The notes beneath the pieces are model-generated. The model did no database searches and was not told the origin of the DNA. It saw only the letters and a program-made list of their open reading frames with translations. The position numbers were made by a program, and so were the translations under genes. A stretch of DNA of 64,000 nt from VAZQ01 sp963835165 (GTDB lineage: Bacteria; Pseudomonadota; Alphaproteobacteria; Rhizobiales; Xanthobacteraceae): NCBI GenBank assembly GCA_963835165.1, contig CAWIGD010000044.1, forward strand, positions 1-64,000. The letters are read 5' to 3'. Positions 31,656 to 40,026 of the stretch are shown piece after piece. Each line of letters starts with the position of its first letter. Position 1 is the stretch's first letter.

Positions 31656-32552
31656 ATTCGCGGGCGCTCCCAGCGCATCCATCACCATCGCCATCGTGAC
31701 CGCCCATGCGACGACCCAGAACATGTCGAAGGGAAACTGGATCACATGACGAATGATCGCTTCACCCGGCGTCCACGACAGCGGATCCACCAAGGGCTGA
31801 GCGAGCCATTCCGTTGCCGGTCGAATGAGCGCATATGACAGGTAGGACGCCAGGTTGAGCAGGAAGAATATCGCCGTCAGCCGCAGCCGGTTGCCGCGCA
31901 TGAGGCTCTGAACGCGAGCGCGGTCGAGCGCACCTGTCCGCAACGCCTGCGCCGCGATCGGATAGGTCCACGCCGCCACCGCGCTCACCGCCAGGATCGG
32001 CAACGCGACCGACCAGCGGGTCCATACGTCGAATACGGCATCGCGCCCTTCGAACAGCGGATAGGCGGCAAGCAGAAGCTTGTAGTGCAGGAGCCGCAGC
32101 AGGCCGTCGACGAGATGGGTCGCGAGGAAGATGCCTGCTCCCAGCAGCACCGCCGCGCTGAGCTCGAACCGGATCCAGCCGCGGCGAATGCCGGCCACGC
32201 TGACGGTCCCGCGATCCGGATTGCGATCGCAGATGCTGCTCAGAACGAACGCCCACACCATCGCCACCAGCGGCGCGTTGACCAGCGGCGTGAGCCAGGT
32301 CGGCGGGAAAAAGTGCTCGAACAGCAGCCATTCCGGCATGCGCGGCGGCTGGCCGTAGGTGAGCCACTCCAATCCGAGGCGGCAGACCGATTCGAGCGCG
32401 CAGGGAAACCACGCCAGTACGAACAGCTGTCCTGCGTTGCGCCCGCAGGTGTCCAGCGCGGCGACGAGCGTGCTGAAGACGCGCAGCCGCTTCGACCGCA
32501 CCCGCCGCGCACGATTCAAGGCTTCCCCCCGCATGCCGCCCGCCACCGCCAT
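31620..32552 (-). CDS. Multi-spanning membrane protein of unknown function
   Basis: About 310 residues, with start at ATG 32552 or 32534, directly after the comM stop. The N-terminus is basic (RRVRSKRLRVF), then five or six hydrophobic segments follow, for example APLVAMVWAFVLSSI, AAVLLGAGIFLATHLV, VALPILAVSAVAAWTYPIA, LTAIFFLLNLASYLSYAL and MFWVVAWAVTMAMVMDAL. No family was recognised. Similarly sized integral membrane proteins occur beside many comM genes, but the link is only positional. The last ten residues come from a 56-bp repeat that is also present downstream, so the native C-terminus may have been changed. Confidence 0.65.
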   Translation of the reverse strand: MAVAGGMRGEALNRARRVRSKRLRVFSTLVAALDTCGRNAGQLFVLAWFPCALESVCRLGLEWLTYGQPPRMPEWLLFEHFFPPTWLTPLVNAPLVAMVWAFVLSSICDRNPDRGTVSVAGIRRGWIRFELSAAVLLGAGIFLATHLVDGLLRLLHYKLLLAAYPLFEGRDAVFDVWTRWSVALPILAVSAVAAWTYPIAAQALRTGALDRARVQSLMRGNRLRLTAIFFLLNLASYLSYALIRPATEWLAQPLVDPLSWTPGEAIIRHVIQFPFDMFWVVAWAVTMAMVMDALGAPANRSGLFPENELR

Positions 32553-32554
32553 CC

Positions 32555-34093
32555 TTACGCCGCGCGGCGCACCTCGTCGGCGAGCGCGCGATAGGACAGC
32601 GCCTCGGCGAGATGCACGCGCCCGACCTTGTCGGCGCCGTCGAGGTCGGCGAGCGTGCGCGCCACCCGCAGCACGCGGTGATAGCCGCGCGCGGAGAGCC
32701 GCATGGCGTCGGCGGCGTCGCGCAGCAGCGCCAGGCCGCCGCTGTCCGGCCGCGCCACGTCTTCGAGCAGCGGGCCATGCGCGGCCGCGTTGGTGCGCAG
32801 CTGCGCCACGCCGGCCGCGGCGTATCGCTCCATCTGCATGGCGCGGGCGCGCGCCACGCGTTCCGCGACCTCGCGGCTGCCTTCCGCCGGCGGCGGCAGG
32901 ATGAGATCGGCGGCGGTCACCGCCGGCACCTCGATGTGCAGGTCGATGCGGTCGATCAGCGGGCCCGACAGCCGGCCCTGGTAGTCGGCGGCGCAGCGCG
33001 CATTCGCGCCGCGCTTGCAGGCGAAGCCCGGCTCGTTGGCGCGCCCGCAGCGGCACGGGTTCATGGCGGCGACCAGCATGAAGCGCGCGGGATAGGTCAC
33101 GCGATGGTTGGCGCGCGCGATCGCGACCTCGCCGCTCTCGAGCGGCTGGCGCAGCGCGTCGAGCGCCTGCGGCTGGAATTCGGGCATCTCGTCGAGGAAG
33201 AGCACGCCGTGATGGGCGAGCGAGACCTCGCCCGGCCGCGCCCGCAGGCCGCCGCCGACCAGCGCCGGCATGCTGGCGGAATGATGCGGCGCGCGGAACG
33301 GGCGGCGGTTGGTGAGCGCGCCGCCCTCGATCTCGCCCGCGACCGAGGCGATCATGGACACTTCGAGCAGCTCCGCCGGCGTCAGCGGCGGCAGGATGGT
33401 GGCGAGCCGCGCCGCCAGCATCGACTTCCCGGCGCCGGGCGGCCCGACCATCAGCAGGTTATGGCCGCCGGCGGCGGCGACCTCGAGCGCGCGCTTGGCG
33501 CTCTCCTGGCCCTTGATGTCCTTGAGATCGACCAGCGTGCCGCCGGCCTCGCGGATCTTCGGCTGCGGGCGCGCGAGCACCTGGGTGCCGCGGAAATGAT
33601 TGGCGAGCTGGATCAGCGACGCGGCGGCGATGATCTCCATTTCCGGGCTGGCCCAGGCGGCTTCGGCCCCGCATGCGCCGGGACAGATGAGACCTTCGCC
33701 GCGGGCATTGGCGCCGATCGCGGCCGGCAGCACGCCCGCGACCGCGGCGATCGAGCCGTCGAGCCCAAGCTCGCCGAGCACCGTGAAGCCCGACACCGCA
33801 TCCGCCGGGATGGCGCCGATCGCCGCCATCAGTCCGAGCGCGATCGGCAGGTCGTAGTGGCTGCCTTCCTTCGGCAGGTCGGCAGGCGCGAGGTTGACGG
33901 TGATGCGGCGCGCCGGCAGCGCCAGTCCCGAGGCCACCAGCGCCGCGCGCACCCGCTCGCGCGCCTCCGACACGGCCTTGTCCGGCAGGCCGACGACGTT
34001 GAACGCCGGCAGCCCCGGCGCCACCTGCACCTGGACGTCGACGGCGCGGGCCTCGATGCCCTCGAACGCGACGGTCGCGACCCGCTGGACCAT
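32555..34093 (-). CDS. comM: YifB/ComM-type Mg-chelatase-like AAA+ ATPase
   Basis: 512-residue helicase-like AAA+ protein; ComM promotes branch migration of D-loops during natural transformation. Domains: N-terminal Lon-like/ChlI domain (FNVVGLPDKAVSEARERVRAAL, PADLPKEGSHYDLPIALG), Mg-chelatase ATPase with Walker A GPPGAGKSMLA near residue 217 and Walker B GVLFLDEMPEF, the Cys cluster NPCRCGR...C...C, and a C-terminal domain with DRIDLHIEVP and LSARGYHRVLRVARTLADL. A LexA-type operator lies about 52 bases upstream, so SOS control is likely. Whether this organism is competent is unknown. Confidence 0.95.
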   Translation of the reverse strand: MVQRVATVAFEGIEARAVDVQVQVAPGLPAFNVVGLPDKAVSEARERVRAALVASGLALPARRITVNLAPADLPKEGSHYDLPIALGLMAAIGAIPADAVSGFTVLGELGLDGSIAAVAGVLPAAIGANARGEGLICPGACGAEAAWASPEMEIIAAASLIQLANHFRGTQVLARPQPKIREAGGTLVDLKDIKGQESAKRALEVAAAGGHNLLMVGPPGAGKSMLAARLATILPPLTPAELLEVSMIASVAGEIEGGALTNRRPFRAPHHSASMPALVGGGLRARPGEVSLAHHGVLFLDEMPEFQPQALDALRQPLESGEVAIARANHRVTYPARFMLVAAMNPCRCGRANEPGFACKRGANARCAADYQGRLSGPLIDRIDLHIEVPAVTAADLILPPPAEGSREVAERVARARAMQMERYAAAGVAQLRTNAAAHGPLLEDVARPDSGGLALLRDAADAMRLSARGYHRVLRVARTLADLDGADKVGRVHLAEALSYRALADEVRRAA

Positions 34094-34144
34094 GGCAGCC
34101 CCTGCTGACCAAAGGAGGGTAGCGGAAGCTACGCGACCTCACAA

Positions 34145-34159
34145 GAACAATTAGAGAAC
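34145..34159 (-). promoter_or_regulatory. LexA (SOS) box upstream of comM
   Basis: On the minus strand the site reads GTTC-N7-GTTC (GAAC-N7-GAAC on the plus strand), the exact direct-repeat operator bound by alphaproteobacterial LexA. It is 52 bases before the comM ATG, a normal operator distance. comM is a known member of LexA regulons in this class. Confidence 0.7.
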
Positions 34160-34218
34160 AAACGAAAGCGGCCGCATCTGCCTGGCTGTGCCGCTAGCGC
34201 TCCTCGCGCTCACGCGGA

Positions 34219-35022
34219 TCAATATGTCCCCGTGGGGCTACTTCCCCACAGGCCGTACCCTTGCGTCTTGATGGTCAGCCGCGCGCGCACGAGATCGCCG
34301 CGGGCGCTAAGGTCGAAATCGCGCACCGCTGCCACCGCACAGCCTGGGTTGACGCAGAACGCCGGCGAGCCGCTCACGTCGAAGTGCTGGTATTCGACGC
34401 CAAGGACCACGTCGACCAGCGCGCCCCTGTGCACCATGTAGTCGAAGCCGCCGCCCGCATACCACCCGCTGTTGCGCGACGCGCCGTTTCCGGTCGACCC
34501 GGGGCCGTCGCAGAGATTGGTGATGGACGAGCAATGGGCGTTCTTGAGATTGGCCGACGCCCAGCCGCCGGTGGCGAAGATCATCAACCGATCCCAGGCA
34601 TAGCCGAGGCGTGGACCGACGGTGAATAGGTTGGTGATCTTGTGTTCGCCGAACACGTTCGGCTCGAAGCCCTGGGCAACGGGCAGGACGCCGCTGGTGC
34701 TTCGGCATTCGTGGAAGCAACCGGTCAGCGCTGCTTCCACGCCCGCAACCCAAGCGCCCCACTGCCACTGCGCGCCCGCATGGAAGCCGAAGATGGCGTC
34801 GCGGTCGTTGGTGGTGACGTTCGGCGTGATCGCGCCCGGCGTGGTGAAAACGTGCGTGACGTCGTACCAGGCGCCGCCGGCATTGAAGCCGGCGTAAGCC
34901 CCGGACCAGTCGTAATACGCCACTGGCTGCTGAAGCGCGGCCTTGATAGGCATATCTGCCGCCATGGCAGGCGTTGCGGCCATCGCCGCGAGCGCAATCC
35001 CCCCGAACAGGAACTTCTTCAT
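34219..35022 (-). CDS. Outer-membrane beta-barrel protein (Omp25/31-like)
   Basis: 267 residues from ATG 35022 with a classic signal peptide (KKFLFGGIALAAMAATPAMAA) and mature N-terminus ADMPIKAA, typical of the Omp25/Omp31/RopB family of Rhizobiales. The body alternates short beta-strands with Gly/Asn loops (YDWSGAYAGFNAGGAWYDV, FGFHAGAQWQWGAWVAGVE, GPRLGYAWDRLMIFATGGWA, YAGGGFDYMVHRG). The usual terminal Phe is replaced by Tyr (SPTGTY). Four or more Cys residues in the extracellular loops may pair. Monocistronic. Confidence 0.88.
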   Translation of the reverse strand: MKKFLFGGIALAAMAATPAMAADMPIKAALQQPVAYYDWSGAYAGFNAGGAWYDVTHVFTTPGAITPNVTTNDRDAIFGFHAGAQWQWGAWVAGVEAALTGCFHECRSTSGVLPVAQGFEPNVFGEHKITNLFTVGPRLGYAWDRLMIFATGGWASANLKNAHCSSITNLCDGPGSTGNGASRNSGWYAGGGFDYMVHRGALVDVVLGVEYQHFDVSGSPAFCVNPGCAVAAVRDFDLSARGDLVRARLTIKTQGYGLWGSSPTGTY

Positions 35023-35243
35023 CACCGCCCCCCGGCCGGTTGTTGACGGCCGATCATACAATCGTTGCACGGGCACGGCTGTCACCTCCCGGCAACAGGC
35101 CGCGGGAGTATTCGCGCCGGTGGGGGCCATGCTCTTGGAGCGTCGATGACGCGGTCTTTCGGCCGCTGTGATAGAAGACCTCGAGCTTCGGCGGTCGAGT
35201 GCGGCTGCTTCGGCCAAGATGGACCCGTTGAAAACTGAGCGCG

Positions 35244-35876
35244 TCACCGGAGATAGGTTGAGGGTGCGTCGCTATTACCGGTTTCCTCATGGCTCGCTTC
35301 GGCTGCGTTCTTGACGAGCGCAGCGAGACGCGGGGGCAGCGGCCCCGGTACGCCCAACGCCCCGTATTTGGCCCGCAGGTGTCGCCCGATCCCGAGCAGC
35401 CAGTCACCTAGTCCCCAAGAGGCCAGGAAGGTGTGGACCCGTTGTGTGAGCTTGAACCCGCTCATCGCGCCCGAGCCGCCAACGTCAATCATGACCACAT
35501 CGACCTGGGTGTCGGGGTTGTGCGACAGAAGCAAGGCTTCGTCTGAGTTCGCTGCTTCAAGCACTCGATAGCCGCAGTGACGAAAGTAGTCAGAGACGGG
35601 CATTCCGACGAGCGCGTCGTCTTTCCTCACGCCAATCACCTGCCTGTCCGACATGACTACGCCGACATCAGGAACCGACTTGAATAGCAAAAAGGCTTCA
35701 TGTGCAGTCGCCGCCTCAAGGACTTGAAAGCCCTCTGAACGCAGGTCGGCGGAGACCTTCCTGCGGAGCAAGGCATCGTCTTCTACGACGACGACTTTTG
35801 GCCGCCGCTCGTCGTCCTCAACGATGACTTTTGGCCGCTGTTCGAACCAGCTTTCCGGCCCAACCTTGCTGATCAT
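35244..35876 (-). CDS. Double receiver-like protein with truncated first REC
   Basis: 210 residues from ATG 35876. The N-terminus repeats a short motif (RPKVIVEDDERRPKVVVVEDDALL) encoded by a small DNA duplication. A first receiver covers beta1 to beta3 (VVVVEDD, FQVLEAATAHEAFLLF, VGVVMSD) and stops there. A second begins at once (GVRKDDALVGMPVSDYFRHCGYRVLEAANSDEALLL) with candidate acceptor Asp in VDVVMIDVGG, then leaves the REC pattern after FKLTQRVHTF. The tail (GLGDWLLGIGRHLRAKYGALG) is unrelated. It looks like a fused, partly decayed tandem response regulator with no output domain. It is single-gene, and function is doubtful. Confidence 0.65.
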   Translation of the reverse strand: MISKVGPESWFEQRPKVIVEDDERRPKVVVVEDDALLRRKVSADLRSEGFQVLEAATAHEAFLLFKSVPDVGVVMSDRQVIGVRKDDALVGMPVSDYFRHCGYRVLEAANSDEALLLSHNPDTQVDVVMIDVGGSGAMSGFKLTQRVHTFLASWGLGDWLLGIGRHLRAKYGALGVPGPLPPRLAALVKNAAEASHEETGNSDAPSTYLR

Positions 35877-36151
35877 CCGCGCTCTCCTGCACCCCACGAC
35901 GGAGTTTCCACGGCCTTAACAAGAAAGCCCCCAGGGACCGTTGGGTTCCGCCGCGTCACACGTCTTTTTTGCTTGCTTGAAGGCTGACATGCGTCTGAAC
36001 AACCGGCAGTCGTGGGCAGCGCCCAGCGGCGGCCGTGGGTACGGGAAGTACTACATCGCCAGTTCCCGACAAGAACAATCCAAGAACAGGCCGTCGCGTC
36101 GCGGTGTGCTAGAACGCGCAAACCGATGGCTGGGAATCTAACGGGCAGCAC

Positions 36152-37196
36152 ATGAAGCACGTTGTGAACTCGTCAACTTTACGATCCGTGATCCTGGGAT
36201 CAGCCCTGGCGTCACTGGCGATCCTCATCGGCTACGCCTTGTTGAGCGTCACCCCCACCTCCGCCCAGCAGACCGCACCCGTCGCCGCAGATCTGGACCG
36301 TGCCGGAGATCGGGGCGCTGCCGAACGATGCCGCCAGCCAGCAGGTGCGGCGGGGGCGCGATCTCATCACCGCCACCTACGCCCATGTCGGGCCCGAGGT
36401 CGCCGACCCCGCCAAGCGTTTCGCCGGCAACAATCTCGCCTGCGCCAACTGCCATCTCGACGCCGGCACCAAGAAGTTCGGCATTCCGCTGTTCGGGCTG
36501 TTCTGGATGTTCCCGGAATACACCGCGCGCGACGGCGGCGAGATCACGCTCGAGGACCGCCTCAACAACTGCATGATGCGCAGCATGAACGGGCGGCCGA
36601 TGCCGAACGATTCGCCGGAGATGCAGGCGATCGTCGCCTACATCAAGTTTCTCTCGACCGGCGTGGCGCCGGGCGAGGTGCTCTCGGGTCTCGGCGTCGG
36701 CCGGATGCCGGAGCTCGATCGCGCCGCCGATCCCGCGCGCGGGAAGACGGTCTACGCCACCGCCTGCCTCGCCTGCCACAACACCGACGGCAGCGGCATC
36801 CGCCGCAGCCTGCCGACCACCGACCTCGGCTACATGATCCCGCCGCTGTGGGGCAGCGACAGCTTCAACGACGGCGCCGGCATGGCGCGGCTGATCACGG
36901 CGGCGAATTTCATCCACTTCAACATGCCGCACGGCGCCGACTACCTGCACCCGCAGCTCACGCCGGAGCAGGCCTGGGACGTCGCGGCCTACGTGATCTC
37001 GCAGCCGCGGCCGCGCAAGGCCGGCCTCGACAAGGATTTCCCCAACCTCCTGGAGAAGCCGGTCGATACGCCCTACGGCCCCTATGCCGACGGCTTCAGC
37101 GAGCAGCAGCACAAATACGGCCCGTTCGCGCCGATCCGCGCCGCGATCGCGCGGCTCAAGGCGGAGAAGGGCGGAGCGGCGCCGGCGCCGCGCTGA
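36152..37196 (+). CDS. TsdA-like dihaem c-type cytochrome, frameshifted near 36290
   Basis: Periplasmic cytochrome with two haem-c motifs. The N-terminus from ATG 36152 is a signal anchor (LGSALASLAILIGYALLSVTP). Near 36290 one extra base shifts the frame, which resumes as VPEIGALPNDAASQQVRRG. Haem site 1 is CANCH in AGNNLACANCHLDAGTKKFG; LEDRLNNCMMRSMNGRPMP contains a Cys at the position that serves as the unusual axial ligand of haem 1 in thiosulfate dehydrogenase TsdA. Haem site 2 is CLACH. Assignment as a thiosulfate dehydrogenase/tetrathionate-type enzyme is by these motifs; a general electron-transfer role remains possible. The DUF5996 gene follows 78 bases downstream. Confidence 0.82.
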
Positions 37197-37274
37197 GCAC
37201 GTTCCGCCACAGTCGAGCTGCAACGTGGCCTGTGACGTTCGTGATACGGCGACCACGCAGCAGCGAGGACGACG

Positions 37275-38222
37275 ATGGCTGCCATCAACGATCATATCGC
37301 CCGCGGCGGGGCCAATCTCTGGCCTGTCCTTCGCTACGACGACTGGAAGGACACCTGCGCCACGCTGCAGTTGTGGACGCAGATCGTCGGCAAGGTCCGG
37401 CTCAAGCTCGCACCGATGGTGAATCATTGGTGGCAGGTCACGCTCTATGTCACCGCGTCAGGGCTCACCACGTCGGCGATGCCGTACCAGGGCCGGTACC
37501 TGCAGATCGACTTCGACTTCCTCGCGCACCGATTGCTCCTGCGCACCAGCGACGGCCGCACGGAGCAGTTTGCGTTGCAGCCGTGCTCGGTCGCCGACTT
37601 CTATGCCGAGGTCATGAATCGCCTGCGCGCGCTCGGCGTCGATATCAGCATCTGGACCATGCCGTCCGAGATCGAGGGCGCCGTTCCGTTCGAGCGCGAT
37701 CGCGCGCATGCCGCCTATGACCGCGACGCCGCGCAGCGGTTCTGGCGCCAGCTGGTGCAAGCCGATCGCGTGATGAATGCGTTTCGCGGCCGCTTTCTCG
37801 GCAAGTGCAGCCCCGTGCATTTCTTCTGGGGCAGCTTCGACCTCGCGGTCACGCGCTTCTCCGGCCGCACCGCGCCGCCGCTCACGAGCCACAGCCCGAA
37901 CCTCGGCGACTGGGTCATGCAGGAAGCCTATTCGCACGAGGTCAGCAGTTGCGGTTTCTGGCCGGGCAATGGCGGCCTCGGCGAGGCGGCGTTCTACGCC
38001 TATGCCTATCCCGAGCCCGCCGGTTTCGGCGCAGCGCCGGTGCCGCCGCCCGGCGCTTACAACAAGGACGTCGGGCAGTTCATCCTGCCGTACGAGGCGG
38101 TGCGAACGGCGGACGCGCCCGACGACGTGCTGATGCAGTTCCTGCAGAGCACCTACGAGGCCTGCGCCGACAACGCGAAGTGGGACCGGCGCGCGCTGGA
38201 GCGACAGACGCCGGTGAAATAA
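37275..38222 (+). CDS. DUF5996 family protein
   Basis: 315 residues. The N-terminal signature WPVLRYDDWKDTCATLQLWTQIVGK and VNHWWQVTLYVTASGLTT identify DUF5996. Conserved aromatic motifs continue: SPVHFFWGSFDLAVTRFSGR, SHEVSSCGFWPGNGG and FYAYAYPEP. No signal peptide or membrane segment is visible, so it should be cytoplasmic. The biochemical role of the family is unknown. Downstream of the cytochrome gene and convergent with gshB. Confidence 0.85.
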   Translation: MAAINDHIARGGANLWPVLRYDDWKDTCATLQLWTQIVGKVRLKLAPMVNHWWQVTLYVTASGLTTSAMPYQGRYLQIDFDFLAHRLLLRTSDGRTEQFALQPCSVADFYAEVMNRLRALGVDISIWTMPSEIEGAVPFERDRAHAAYDRDAAQRFWRQLVQADRVMNAFRGRFLGKCSPVHFFWGSFDLAVTRFSGRTAPPLTSHSPNLGDWVMQEAYSHEVSSCGFWPGNGGLGEAAFYAYAYPEPAGFGAAPVPPPGAYNKDVGQFILPYEAVRTADAPDDVLMQFLQSTYEACADNAKWDRRALERQTPVK

Positions 38223-38459
38223 GAGGCGTGTCGGCCGCTTGCATCATGGCGCACCGCTGCAAGTTCATGTGTCGCGCACGGGCTTGACCCGGCGGACCAT
38301 GATCCTGCGACTAGCACCGCTTCGCTATCGCTCGCGCTGCACCGGCAGTCCGGGACCCGCGGCCTCATCGCTCAGCGCCATAGCGCGCGTTGACGCCCGG
38401 GCATGCCCTGTGCTGAGCGCGCGGGCTACCGGCAAGCAGGACGTCGGTAGCCGCCGCGT

Positions 38460-39401
38460 CTAGCGTCGCTTGGCTTCGATCTTGTCCCAGATCATCGCCG
38501 CCACGTCGGGGCCGCCGAGCGACTTCACCGCGCGGATGCCGGTCGGCGAGGTCACGTTGATCTCGGTGAGAAAGCCGTCGATCACGTCGATGCCGACGAA
38601 GATGAGCCCGCGCTCGCGCAGCGACGGCCCGATGCGCGCGCAGATCTCGCGCTCGCGCGCGGTCAGGCCGGTCTCCTTCGGGGTGCCGCCGCGCACCATG
38701 TTGGAGCGCAGGTCGTCGGGCGCCGGCACGCGGTTGACCGCGCCGCCGAACTCGCCGTCGACCAGGATGATGCGCTTGTCGCCGTCCTTCACCGCCGGCA
38801 GGAATTTCTGCACCACCCACTGCTCGCGGAAGGTGACGGTGAAGAGATCGAACAGCGAGCCGAAATTGAGGTCTTCGCGCGCCAGCCGGAACACCGCCTC
38901 GCCGCCCTTGCCGTACAGCGGCTTCATCACGATGTCGCCGTGCTCGGCGCGGAACGCCTTGATCTCGGCGAGGTCGCGGGTGATCAGCGTCGGCGGCATC
39001 AGGTCGGGAAACTCCATCACGAAAATCTTTTCCGGCGCGTTGCGCACCTGCGCCGGGTCGTTGACCACGAGCGTCCCGGGATGGACGCGCTCGAGCAGAT
39101 GCGTGCTGGTGATGTAGGCGAGATCGAACGGCGGGTCCTGCCGCAGCAGCACCACGTCGAAGCTGGCGAGCTCCACCCGCGCCGGCTCACCCAGGGTGAA
39201 ATGGTCGCCCGGCTGGTCGCGCACCTTGAGCGGCTGCACCGTCGCGAACACCTGCGCGCCCCGCAGCGCGAGCCGGTCCGGGGTGTAGTAGGCGATGGCG
39301 TGGCCGCGCTTCTGCGCTTCCAGCAGCAGGGCGAAGGTGGAGTCGCCCCTGATATTGATCCGCTCGATCGGATCCATCTGCACGGCGATATTCAGGCTCA
39401 T
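38460..39401 (-). CDS. gshB: Glutathione synthetase GshB
   Basis: ATP-grasp ligase joining glycine to gamma-glutamylcysteine. 313 residues from ATG 39401, with GGGGGA upstream. Signatures: VQMDPIERINIRGDSTFALLLEAQ, LLRQDPPFDLAYIT, VNDPAQVRNAPEKIFV, MKPLYGKGGEAVFRL (ATP-binding loop) and FVGIDVIDGFLTEINVTSPTG (metal site). Usually near yraN-rsmI in alphaproteobacteria, as here. The ggt gene at the window start would consume its product in the periplasm. Confidence 0.97.
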   Translation of the reverse strand: MSLNIAVQMDPIERINIRGDSTFALLLEAQKRGHAIAYYTPDRLALRGAQVFATVQPLKVRDQPGDHFTLGEPARVELASFDVVLLRQDPPFDLAYITSTHLLERVHPGTLVVNDPAQVRNAPEKIFVMEFPDLMPPTLITRDLAEIKAFRAEHGDIVMKPLYGKGGEAVFRLAREDLNFGSLFDLFTVTFREQWVVQKFLPAVKDGDKRIILVDGEFGGAVNRVPAPDDLRSNMVRGGTPKETGLTAREREICARIGPSLRERGLIFVGIDVIDGFLTEINVTSPTGIRAVKSLGGPDVAAMIWDKIEAKRR

Positions 39402-39423
39402 CGATCCCCCGCAAAGCACTGCA

Positions 39424-39501
39424 TCAGTGTGGCGGTTCAGAAGTCCGCATCATTCTGGCGGCGAATCCGAAATGCGGACTTCTGAACCAAAGCCACACTA
39501 G
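39424..39501. repeat. CTAG-family palindrome, type B (copy 1)
   Basis: Near-perfect inverted repeat: left arm CAGTGTGGC GGTTCAGAAGTCCGCAT (39425-39450), right arm ATGCGGACTTCTGAACC...GCCACACTAG ending at 39501. Loop about 21 bases. Same arms as 45680-45758 in opposite orientation of the asymmetry. Confidence 0.85.
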
Positions 39502-39514
39502 ATTCAATAAGTTG

Positions 39515-39590
39515 CTAGTGTCCTTCGATTCCGAAGTGCGCAAACGAGCGTGCCGCACAATGATGCGAACTTCGGAATCGGGACACTAGC
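39515..39590. repeat. CTAG-family palindrome, type A (copy 1)
   Basis: Begins CTAGTGTCC with ATTCCGAAGTGCGCA and ends with TGCGAACTTCGGAATC then GGGACACTAG. The terminal CTAG (39586-39589) contains the TAG stop of yraN. It follows type B copy 1 by 13 bases. Confidence 0.85.
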
Positions 39591-40026
39591 TGCTGGTGTC
39601 GAACGCCGCAGTGATATGGCGCGGAATGCGTCCCGGCGCCACCAGCATTGCATCGAAGCGGATGTCGCGGATGCGGGCATCCTCGTTGCGCGCGAGCCAC
39701 GCCTCGGCGGCGGCGGCGATGCGCAGGCGCTGGCGCTCCGTCACCGACCAGGCGGCATCGTCGAGGTTCGCGCGCGCCTTGACCTCGACGAAGATCAACA
39801 GGCTGCGGCGGCGGGCGATGATGTCGATCTCGCCCACCGGGCTGCGCCAGCGCCGCGCCAGGATGCGAAAGCCCTTGGCGATGAGAAAGGCGGCCGCCCG
39901 GCTTTCCGCCGAAATGCCGGTGCGGAACGCGACCTGGCGCTCGGGACGCGGAGCTTCACGCGAAGCTTCACGCGAAGCTTGGCGCGGCGCCTGCAGCGGT
40001 CCGGCGCGCGGTCGCTCATCGGCCAT
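39586..40026 (-). CDS. yraN: YraN/UPF0102 endonuclease-like protein
   Basis: 146 residues from ATG 40026, overlapping the end of rsmI by 11 bases. The core matches UPF0102, a PD-(D/E)XK-type nuclease fold: AAAFLIAKGFRILARRWR, then the catalytic-like VGEIDIIARR...LIFVEVKAR. An N-terminal extension contains a short SREASREA repeat encoded by a 12-bp tandem DNA repeat (AGCTTCACGCGA, 39952-39975). The last codon and stop are provided by the adjacent palindrome. Cellular role unknown; it belongs to the conserved rsmI-lpoA-yraN neighbourhood. Confidence 0.9.
   Translation of the reverse strand: MADERPRAGPLQAPRQASREASREAPRPERQVAFRTGISAESRAAAFLIAKGFRILARRWRSPVGEIDIIARRRSLLIFVEVKARANLDDAAWSVTERQRLRIAAAAEAWLARNEDARIRDIRFDAMLVAPGRIPRHITAAFDTSS

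Noticed and set aside
32612..34108. 498-codon plus-strand open frame opposite comM
   Set aside because: Antisense shadow; comM is intact and well conserved on the other strand.
35877..36151. Minus-strand open frame of about 95 codons before the cytochrome gene
   Set aside because: No ribosome site, no recognisable motif and no codon bias.
39952..39980. 12-bp tandem repeat in yraN as a CRISPR or regulatory array
   Set aside because: Only two and a half units, in frame, coding an SREA repeat in a variable N-terminal region.
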